From assembly GCA_018223185.1 (NCBI GenBank), contig JAAEYW010000012.1, forward strand, positions 1 to 64,000: a stretch of 64,000 nucleotides of DNA, read 5' to 3'. Shown piece after piece: positions 37,924 through 47,500 of the stretch (within the stretch, counting starts at the first letter, position 1; every line of letters starts with the position of its first letter). The translations under genes and the position numbers were made by a program. The notes beneath the pieces are model-generated. The model was not told the origin of the DNA. It did not search any database and worked only from the letters and a program-made list of their open reading frames with translations. The stretch comes from Oceanospirillales bacterium. GTDB taxonomy: Bacteria > Pseudomonadota > Gammaproteobacteria > Pseudomonadales > Balneatricaceae.

Positions 37924-38052
37924 AAGGGTTATGCAAAAACTTTTTAAATAGCTTTCAAATAACACGATCTTCACCGCAGGTTTAAACCCGGTTGTCGATA
38001 TATCTGCATTTTGCACTAAAGCGCACTTTTCAACAGAAAAACAACCAACAGA

Positions 38053-40155
38053 TCAGAAACCAGCTTCCCTCTGAATAATCGCAACAAAGCTGCGATAGTA
38101 TGCAGCACTCCAGGCCTCTGCCTTACCCTGAATCACTAAGTGACCGCGAAGATCCGGTAACCTATCCAGGTTAACAGGATCAGCAGATTCGAGAAGCACG
38201 CGGTAGATCGCATTTTCCGGAATAAGCTGGTCTGAAACCGAGCGCACCAGAATTTCGCCACCATGAGTACTCGCCAACAAGGGTTCACTCAGCAGACGGG
38301 TTGCGTCGGTATCAATCTGACGTACAACCAGTTTAAGTGGCTTGAGTCTGTCGACCTCATCGACAAAAAGTGCAGTATCGCCCACCGAAACCCGTTTCAG
38401 CGAATCCTGCCCGACAAAACCAATAATCTGTGCGTTTTGGGTTGCTCGCACCACACCCAGCTCTGTTCCTTTACGAATCCAGTCGCCGGATTTAAAATCA
38501 AGATCGAACCATGAAACCTGACCGGAGATCAGGGACCGGATCTCCAGTTTACCCAACTGATCCTGTATACCGGCAATTTCTGCCTCTACTTTTTCCAGTT
38601 GCGAACGTAAAACAGCCAGTTGAGATCGCGACCTGTAATCCATTTCCGCCAGAGCAAGGGTAATTTTCAAACCACGGGCTTTCTCCTCAGATGCCCTCAG
38701 GCGGAATTCCAGATAGGGAGATTCCATTTTTAGCAGCAACTGCCCCGCATCAACACTCTGACCGTTTATTACCAGAGCACTGGATACCCTCGCGGGCTCC
38801 GTAACCAGAATCGGGCGACTTTCCTGGCTGGTTAGAATTGCCTGAGAGTCAACTCTCCGATCCCAGGGTAAAATAAACACGGCAACCAACATCAAAATCA
38901 ATCCAAGCGTTATGGCGGTCCTGCGTGATCGCATAATCTCCTCCCTGCGCTGCATCCATACCGTGAACTCGCCAAAAACAGGCTTGAGTATGAACCAGTA
39001 AATTTCTATAAAACCCAATAACGGTCCCAGTGGTTTTGGAAACATCATATAAACCAGAATCGCTATCCCCCCAAACACGATCAAACGATAGATCCAGACA
39101 CCCACGGCAAATATCTGCAAAAAACGCTTCAGACCGGACGATAGAAGCTCCGGTTGTGGATCACCCAGACCAAACAGAATTTCTCGAAGCTTCCATCTGG
39201 CCAGGGCAAAAGCACGGCTATGCAAATTCGGCATCTCCAGTGCATCCATCAGTAAAAAGTACCCATCAAAACGCAGAAATGGCGAAGCGTTGATTGCAAG
39301 AGTCGATATCCAGGTTGTCGTTGCCAGAAGAAATAGTCCCGTGCGTAGAGGGCCATCCGGTACCAGTGTCCACAACAAGGTTGCCCAGGCAGCTATCGTT
39401 AACTCTGTCAGTATGCCTGCGGCGCCAACTTTTAACCGTTCTGATTTATTCGAAAGCCGCCAGACATCGTTGACATCCGTATACGCCATCGGGAAAAGAA
39501 CCAGAAAAGCAACACCCATTACAGGGACACGGCAGCCAAAATTCTTAGCGGTATACGCATGACCTAACTCATGTAAAAACTTGATCGTCAGCAAAGTGAT
39601 AGCATAAGCGACCAGCCCTTTCAGGCTGAACATATCGACCAGAGACGTAGTGAAACTATCCCATTGACGACTGACCAGGAATATCCCGAGAAACAAAACC
39701 AGAAGTGTCATACGAGCGAAAAAACGACCGCCTAACCATTTAACAACCGGCAGGGTTTTTCCGATCCACTGATCGGGTTTCAAAAGAGGGACTCTGAAAA
39801 AAAGGTAGGTATGTAGTATCTGTTTAAACCAGGACTGCTTTCGACGCTGATGCTCCTGATCCAATCGCTTCGTGTCGTCTGCCGCAGAACGTTTTATAAG
39901 ATCGTACCGTACAATAAACTCAACTACGTTCTCAACAGCATCGGGCTCCAGCGTCAGCGTCGTATCCGCATTAACGGAATTGCAGATCTCCTCTGGAGAC
40001 GACATACCCCAGCGACACAGTATCTCGAACGTTGTCCAGTCAATCCTGAAATATAAATTACGAACCGGGTCGTAAAGCGACCAGGTCGGCGACCCGGTGC
40101 GACTTGCAGGTCCAGGAAAAACAGAGAGTTCATCACGAAGTGATGGCAGCGCCAT
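38053..40155 (-). CDS. PqqD-like / M50 site-2 protease / HlyD-type adaptor fusion
   Basis: 700 residues from the ATG at 40155, two bases after the previous stop; a longer start would overlap it. Residues 1-90 resemble PqqD/RRE peptide-binding domains (SPTWSLYDPVRNLYFRIDW, TTFEILCRWG). Membrane helices from about 147 hold the M50 zinc motif HELGH (195-199) and the distal site SPFLRFDGYFLLMD (Asp297). After a helix near 415-433 comes a periplasmic HlyD-like part with a lipoyl-type half, a coiled coil (EKARGLKITLALAEMDYRSR) and a beta-barrel. It is the last gene of the giant-protein operon. I infer a role in recognising and exporting, or cleaving, that protein. Confidence 0.85.
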   Translation of the reverse strand: MALPSLRDELSVFPGPASRTGSPTWSLYDPVRNLYFRIDWTTFEILCRWGMSSPEEICNSVNADTTLTLEPDAVENVVEFIVRYDLIKRSAADDTKRLDQEHQRRKQSWFKQILHTYLFFRVPLLKPDQWIGKTLPVVKWLGGRFFARMTLLVLFLGIFLVSRQWDSFTTSLVDMFSLKGLVAYAITLLTIKFLHELGHAYTAKNFGCRVPVMGVAFLVLFPMAYTDVNDVWRLSNKSERLKVGAAGILTELTIAAWATLLWTLVPDGPLRTGLFLLATTTWISTLAINASPFLRFDGYFLLMDALEMPNLHSRAFALARWKLREILFGLGDPQPELLSSGLKRFLQIFAVGVWIYRLIVFGGIAILVYMMFPKPLGPLLGFIEIYWFILKPVFGEFTVWMQRREEIMRSRRTAITLGLILMLVAVFILPWDRRVDSQAILTSQESRPILVTEPARVSSALVINGQSVDAGQLLLKMESPYLEFRLRASEEKARGLKITLALAEMDYRSRSQLAVLRSQLEKVEAEIAGIQDQLGKLEIRSLISGQVSWFDLDFKSGDWIRKGTELGVVRATQNAQIIGFVGQDSLKRVSVGDTALFVDEVDRLKPLKLVVRQIDTDATRLLSEPLLASTHGGEILVRSVSDQLIPENAIYRVLLESADPVNLDRLPDLRGHLVIQGKAEAWSAAYYRSFVAIIQREAGF

Positions 40156-40157
40156 TA

Positions 40158-41504
40158 TTAAATACCAGCCCAGCCGCGAAATGCAGCCCAGGGTCTGCGC
40201 AACACCCAATAAATCAACGGTACTCTGTCACCTTCAAGTCGTGCTGTTCCCTTCAGGCCAATTCTGGGAAGGTCACCGTTTTCGGTCAACTGAGCCCGGA
40301 TTCGATACGCATACAAACCATCAGGCCTTAGCTCAGGTTGATAGGATATATAACTGAGATGGGCGATTACGGGCGTGGTAGGGTCCGCGGACAAAAACAG
40401 CCGGGCTTCAGTTTCATCCTCCAGTCCGATCATATCGGAAGGCGATAACCAGGCCTCAACCTGAACCTCCTTCTCGTCCGCGACTAACAAAACCCGCTCA
40501 CCCGTAACGACCGGACGACCTACCCATTCACTAGGGTCGTTATAAATCACCAGTCCAGCTCGCGGGGAGACAACTTGCGAGCGGGAAAAAAGCTCCACCA
40601 GAAAGGCGACTTCGATCTGTCGCTCTTTAATCTGACTCTGCAGCACACTGAGCTTTGCTTTACTCTCCGGGTCAAAAAGTGCTTGCTGGGCACGCTGTCG
40701 ATATTCAGTTTCTGCAGTCACCAGACTGCGACGAGCAACCTCAAGACGATTATTCAGTGCCGCCTGATCAAACTGAAGAAGCGGCTGCCCATTGATCACT
40801 CGTTCGTTGGGTTTAACCAACATCTGATCAACTACGCCGTCCATTGGCGCTCTCACAACGGATGGATTCAACGGTATCAGTTCAGCAGGCGCTAACACGC
40901 TGAGTTGAACAGGGTACACGCTGATGGAGGCCAGAACCGCAATAGATACTGCTCTTGTCAGCAGCGTCTTAGTCGGCGATTTATACGCTGATCCCAAACG
41001 CTGACGCCAGGATTTTCGATAACTGTGACGATACTGATCACGCCAGGTATCGCACCATTCGCACAGCATTGTCGTTTCTTGTTGAGAAAATGGAGTATCC
41101 CGGGCAAACAATACCCGTCCACCGGGATAATTATCCTTACCTTTCAGATCAATCGTAAGCAGATAACGTGGCAGCCACTCTTCCCAGCTTAAGTCCCCTT
41201 CTCCCAAGGCAGAAAGATCGGCAACCATTGCAGACACATCCTGCTTACGCTCCTTCCCCGCACGAAACCATTTTTCCAGCCATTGCACATACGGTGAATG
41301 TTGTTCAAAACTGGTTACGCCAGATACGATCTGCACGCCGCGTCCAGCTTCCCAATAGACAGCCTGGCGATACGGAATAAGAGACTGCGATTCATTTACC
41401 AACAAAAATTGAATTTCCGAAGCGGTCGCAGCTTCTCGAACCCTTTTCGTCAGAAAAATAAGAGTCGCCAGAACGCTGTCATTTACGCCTGATTGATCTG
41501 CCAT
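40158..41504 (-). CDS. HlyD-type membrane fusion protein with N-terminal GAF-like domain
   Basis: 448 residues. Residues 1-160 form a soluble domain that looks GAF-like (LLVNESQSLIPYRQAVYWEA, later GGRVLFARDTPFSQQETTML), which should be cytoplasmic. A helix near 183-203 is followed by a HlyD periplasmic region: PSVVRAPMDGVVDQMLVKPN and GQPLLQFDQAALNNRLEVAR for the lipoyl/coiled-coil part, and VVSPRAGLVIYND and GERVLLVADEKEVQVEAWLS for the second half and barrel. Classical T1SS adaptors lack such a large N-terminal domain. It is tightly linked to the downstream PqqD-M50-HlyD gene. Confidence 0.85.
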   Translation of the reverse strand: MADQSGVNDSVLATLIFLTKRVREAATASEIQFLLVNESQSLIPYRQAVYWEAGRGVQIVSGVTSFEQHSPYVQWLEKWFRAGKERKQDVSAMVADLSALGEGDLSWEEWLPRYLLTIDLKGKDNYPGGRVLFARDTPFSQQETTMLCEWCDTWRDQYRHSYRKSWRQRLGSAYKSPTKTLLTRAVSIAVLASISVYPVQLSVLAPAELIPLNPSVVRAPMDGVVDQMLVKPNERVINGQPLLQFDQAALNNRLEVARRSLVTAETEYRQRAQQALFDPESKAKLSVLQSQIKERQIEVAFLVELFSRSQVVSPRAGLVIYNDPSEWVGRPVVTGERVLLVADEKEVQVEAWLSPSDMIGLEDETEARLFLSADPTTPVIAHLSYISYQPELRPDGLYAYRIRAQLTENGDLPRIGLKGTARLEGDRVPLIYWVLRRPWAAFRGWAGI

Positions 41505-41550
41505 GTAGTTCTGGTCCGTAATGAGAAAAGCCGATACGCTATACTAACCC

Positions 41551-41575
41551 ATAAAAAGCTGTCCGCCGACAGCTT
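41551..41575 (-). terminator. intra-operon terminator/attenuator after the giant surface-protein gene
   Basis: On the minus strand AAGCTGTC/GACAGCTT (8-base stem, four-base loop) is followed by TTTTTAT. It lies 18 bases past the giant gene and 47 bases before the GAF-HlyD gene, so partial termination would give more adhesin mRNA than exporter mRNA. Confidence 0.8.
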
Positions 41576-41592
41576 CTCAATGTTGCCGGAAA

Positions 41593-44500
41593 TTAAGCCC
41601 TCAGCTTACTCGCCTGCTCCAATAACTGATCCCGTTCGGCTTTCCATGCGAAGTGAGACTGAGACTTTAACTGATCCATCAGACCCGGTTTACCCGGAAT
41701 CGACGCCTGATCAGCCAAACCTGGCTTCACCTGTATAGTGATCATCGTTTCTACCTGTTTACCATTATCATCCCGTGCAAGCACCCGGATAATCAGTACG
41801 CCATCGAAACCTTTCGGTGGAATACCCCGAAACTCCCCCTTCTCTTCGTCGAAAATCAGCCAGTCTGGCAGCGCTTCACCATCTGCCATCAGTACGCTCA
41901 GGGTAATTTGTCCGCCATCATCACCATTGGTAAACCCAAAGGTATCTGCGGGAATGGTATAGCTGATCGATGAGAAACCATCAGAGGTAAATTCCTGAAT
42001 AGGGATATCGCGCTGAATTATAAGATCGTTTTCAGGCGCCTCGAGTGTCTCTTCATCAGCGGCAGCCTGCTCTGGCGCAATAACCTCTTCCTCTGTAATC
42101 TCCTCGCCCGGAGGTGCCGCCTCCACCTGAGTAGCTGGCGGGACAGCAGGCACAGGAGAATCATCATCCAAGATAACGCCAACGGGAACCTCTGAGATTG
42201 CCGTGTTATTATCCTCAGCGAAGTAAGCACCGGTGCCGTCATCCATGATGGTACCCGTTCCGGTGGCAATTTTACCGCCGGTACTGGCTGCAGTCAGCGT
42301 GAAGGTTTCACCCGTGTCCAGCTCTGCTTCCTGTTCAGGAGCTAGCGCCACGCGAACCAGCAACTGCCCATCAGCAGGCAGAGTTGCATTACCGGAGCTA
42401 TAGGATACCCAAGCCCCCCCATTCCAGTATTGTAATTCGGACAGTCCTGTCGTTGTTCCGTTGGTCAGGCTAAGAATCGCCTTCTGTCCAGCAACACCGG
42501 TTACCGTAAACACAGCATAGGGTGAACCTTCGTTAACGGTAACACTATTTACACTCAGCAAACGATCGTCATCCAGAACTTCACCGGTCGGAGCCGTATC
42601 GGAGCCGGTGCCGCCGCTGCCATCAAACCACTGACCGGTCCCATCGTCATGAATCGTCCCCACACCTTCCGCGGTTGAACCGCCCGTGTTGGTCGCCTTC
42701 AGGGTAAAGGTCTCGGCTATCTCATAAGGTGTATCGTTGGTGATCGCCGTGCGAACCAGCAAGGTTGTGCCACCGGCCGGAATCGTCACGTAATCACCGG
42801 CGGTGTAATCCACCCACGCAGCCCCGTTGTAATACTGCAGGGGTACGCCGGTGCCGGCGTTACCGGTATCGGTGCCAAGCGTCGCATCGGTATCGCCAGT
42901 ATCTGCCGTATTGCCCAGTTCCAGCTGCACCTGCTGACCCGCTGCCGCGCCGGTCACCGTAAAGACTGCATAGGGTGAACCTTCGTTCACGCTCACGCTA
43001 TTTACGCTCAGCAAACGATCGTCATCCAGAACTTCACCGGTCGGAGCCGTATCGGAGCCGGTGCCGCCGCTGCCATCAAACCACTGACCGGTCCCATCGT
43101 CATGAATCGTCCCCACACCTTCCGCGGTTGAACCGCCCGTGTTGGTCGCCTTCAGGGTAAAGGTCTCGGCTATCTCATAAGGTGTATCGTTGGTGATCGC
43201 CGTGCGAACCAGCAAGGTTGTGCCACCGGCCGGAATCGTCACGTAATCACCGGCGGTGTAATCCACCCACGCAGCCCCGTTGTAATACTGCAGGGGTACG
43301 CCGGTGCCGGCGTTACCGGTATCGGTGCCAAGCGTCGCATCGGTATCGCCAGTATCTGCCGTATTGCCCAGTTCCAGCTGCACCTGCTGACCCGCTGCCG
43401 CGCCGGTCACCGTAAAGACTGCATAGGGTGAACCTTCGTTCACGCTCACGCTATTTACGCTCAGCAAACGATCGTCATCCAGAACTTCACCGGTCGGAGC
43501 CGTATCGGAGCCGGTGCCGCCGCTGCCATCAAACCACTGACCGGTCCCATCGTCTTTAATGATTGCCAAGCCTTCCACTGTAGCCGGTACTGACTGAGTA
43601 TCTTTTACCACCAGCTTGAAGGTTTCGCCGTTGTCATAAACGGAATCGTTGGTAATCGGGGTACGCACCAGCAATGAACCGCTGCTGTTCAACTCGACCA
43701 GGCCTGCGGCGTAAGCTAACCACTGGTTACCACCATCAATTGAATATTCCAGCCCGGTTTCACCCGCCACACCGAAGTCGGTGCCATCACCGGTGGCAGT
43801 CGCACCACTGGTAGACAGCACCAGTGAAACCTGCTGATATGCGACCCCTGTGACTTCAAAGACACCATAGGGCGAACCTTCATTCACGGTAATGTCGTTG
43901 ACATCGAGAGTCCCCAGAGTACGGAACAGAAGATCACTGGTAAGAGGAGCAGCATTACTGCCATCTGCCAGCACACTCGCCTCTCGAGCCAGGGTGAAGT
44001 TATCTGAGCTGTCTACGTTGTCATCGTTAGCGTCGTAGCCATCGTATTCATCAGCAGCTTCAAAGATATCGAGTAAACCATCACCATCGGTATCAGTTGT
44101 GTCAGTGATAGACGTCGCCTGACCATCGTGACGTTCAGTAATATCAGCCATACCATCATTATCAGAATCGGCATCCAGATAGTCCTGGGTACCGTCTGAA
44201 TCAGTATCAACAGGCGTTAATCCCGCTGAAATTGTCGGATCAGTATTACTATCATTGGCATCAAAAACGTTCAGTAAGCCATCGTTATCAGCGTCAGCAA
44301 GCGATGCATCAAACGGTATATAGCTTGCTGTCGCCTGGGCTTCTACCGTGTCGGTAATGCCATCATTATCTGAATCAATATCCAGTCGATCTACAACACC
44401 ATCACCATCAGTGTCGATGTCCTGGCGCATGTCAGCCCCAAACGCAAAGTTCACGTATGTTTCATCCGACTCATAAGTAAACGTAAAGCTGCTGACATAG

Positions 44501-47500
44501 CCGTCAAGCTGGATAATGATAAACCCTTCACTGCCTGTTACATGAGTCGAGCTATCAATGCTGGTAGCGGTAGACCAAAGAACGTTCACATCCCGATCAA
44601 ACTGAATTCCAACCGGCACAGAAGACTGACCAACAGAACTGAAAGCTAGCCAAGGGTTTAACACCGGCTCAGCAAACGTAATCGTATTGATACTGGCTAC
44701 GGTATTTTTAATGGTTACCTGATCAGGAACATTATATTCAGACGGGAATGTTGAAACGCTGAACATATCAGGTGTCGTTTGGATATTCAGAGCGGCGCTT
44801 GAAAGGTCCGTCAAAGTATAAGTGTACCCAACCCCCCCGATTGCACCAGTCGCTGTATTTCCAACTACTGATGGCACATCAGTCCACTGGATATTAGCAC
44901 CTGTCTCATTGATATCGATAATGCCATCGTTATCATCATCGATATCAACATTGTCCGTAATACCATCACCATCGGTATCGCTGGTCACGTTGAGAACCAA
45001 GCCGTCTGAATCGTAGGCATAAAGATCATCCTGACTGAATAACGTCAGATTATCAGTCCCCTCAAATCCAGAATCAGGGGTATATACCAACAACGCCAAC
45101 GCAGCATTAATATCCGCCTGACTGCCAGAAATAGTAATCGTATCCGAACCACTATTGTCGATAGTGGCAGAACCACCATTGACAGAGGTGGATAACGTAC
45201 CGTGGTCTACATGCAAAATCACTTTTGACAGGTTGCCATCAACATCGGCAACCGAGATCAGGTTCGAGCCGTCAAAACTAAAGGCAGTATTCGGTGCAGT
45301 GGTTACCGAGCTCGGGTAGCTGTTAACAGGTGCATCGTTAATACCGGTTACAGTTACCGTCAGCACTGCATCTGAGACTTTGCCTGCCGAGTCTGCCACC
45401 CGGTAGGTAAACGTATCAGGCAGTGTCGCGCCATCAGCCAAATTGATAACGTCAGCATTGGTGTTATCAACGGTATAGGTAAAGGTGCCATCGCTATTGA
45501 TCGTCAGCGCACCATAGCTACCTGATAATGTCGCGCTTCCGCCGCTAACATCGTCAAACGACGGCAAATTAGCCTGAGTGACATCATCATGCGAGCCGGC
45601 TGTCACCTCTATTACAGTCTTGGTATCGTTGTTATCGACATCGGTATCGTTACTGGTCACAGTACCGGATACAACCACACCCCCGGCATAGGCCGTGATA
45701 CCATCATCACTTGCAACTACCGCATCATTCGAGCCATCTATTGTGATCGTTAGTTTAGAGCTGGAAAGCCCAGGACCCAGGTCATTCCCAACAACATAGG
45801 TAAAGGTTTCCGTCAATGAATCGCCCGAATTAAGCGCGTTTACCGTTGGGTTAGCGTTATTCAGTGCGTAACTATAGCTTCCATCGCCATCGACCGTCAG
45901 GGTCCCATAAAGTCCATTGATCACGATTCCACTGGCACTACTCCCTACGCTGGCGGTGCTGCCATTGATAGACACCGACGCCACATACTCCGTAGCCGCT
46001 GACGGACTGGCATCATTGGTCAACAGATTTCCTACAGGATCGCTACCGGGTGTTAACGTATACCCTGGATCAGCACTGCCATAGTTCAGATCCAGGCCTG
46101 CTTCTGTCGCTGAAGCCACGTCTGCAACAGCAGTCGGATCATTAATGCCCGTGCCGTAAACATCAATAATCAGCCGGGCTTGACTCGTCTCTCCGGCAGC
46201 GTCACGCATGGTGTAATCAAACACCTCCTGCATGACGTCTCCTTCTGAAATTCCAAGATTATCTACCGTGGGGGCATAGGTGTATGAGCCATCAGAATTC
46301 AACACCAGTTGTCCGTACATACCCTGAATGGTTGTACCTGCTGGTTCTGAGGTCAAAAATGTTAACGGCGCGTCTGTCAGCGTATCTGAGGAAGTAATCT
46401 CTACCGACACCAAATCGCCGTTACCATCGTAATTCAGCGCCGAAACCACAACGCCCGCGCTAAGGCCACCTCCCGTCACGGTCATACCCACCGCGATAGA
46501 ACCAGTCAGTCCCGTTACACCGACCGTACTGGTGCCGGTTGTAACAGAACTTGATATCGCCGCATCTTTGTACGCGGCGCCAGAGGTGTTATTTCCGAAA
46601 CCAAGTAACTGTCCATCAAGTATGGTGAAATTATTTACCGCACCGGAAAGCGTAAAGGTTTTGTTAGTCGTATCGATTGATGCAACGGTTATTGGATTAT
46701 TGTTGGCATCAAGCAGGAGCGTACCCGGCGTTTTATCATCATCAGTATCATTACCGTCGTCGAAAACGAAGTAGCCGACGCTCACGTTAGATGGCAACGC
46801 GCTAAAGCTTAAGGTCGTCGCACCACTTCCTGTATTGAGTGTTGTCGCTGTAGCTGAACCCGAGATCGATAACAAAGAGATACTCAGACTATCGCCTGCA
46901 TCAACATCATCATCGTTGGTCAGCACATTACCGGTTGCGCTGTATCCTGTGTAATCAAAGGTGCTACCCGCTACCGTTGTCGATTCTTTAGCCTGGTTAT
47001 AATCGTCTGAGGCGATCGGAGCATCGTTACTGCCCTGAATACTGATCGTCAATGAACTATTTGATGAACCACCCCGACCATCGGAGATACTATAAGTAAA
47101 CACATCGTCCAGACTACCACTCAGCAACGCATCTACCAACGCGCTATCGTTGTTGATAACGTAGGTGTAAGCCCCATCTGAATCAATTGTCAGTGTTCCA
47201 TACAAACCCGTAATTGACACTCCGGCTTCGGTGACTGTGACAGTGCCACCCATACTCTGCGAAGCTGCTTCGGTAACAGCTAACGAATCACCGTCCGTAT
47301 CAGTATCGTTAGATAGCACATTACCAACAGCATTAACGGTTGCGGTAATAGTTCTGCTTGGCGTCTCATCTTTATCAGAGCCTAACTCAACAGCTGAAGT
47401 ATCGGTGTCAGCAATTGCCGATGGGCTTGTGTTGACGGGTAACTGATCAATCAGATTATTGAGCGCGTTATCCACACGATCAGAAGACGAGCCCACAGTA

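Noticed and set aside
37833-37950. Possible GEMM-type cyclic-di-GMP riboswitch near GAAAGCCTCCC
   Set aside because: The word resembles part of the GEMM consensus, but the tetraloop/receptor and the second conserved strand are missing and no gene lies correctly downstream.
42765-43415. Two identical 65-codon open frames on the plus strand
   Set aside because: They are antisense shadows of the 453-base repeat in the giant surface-protein gene.
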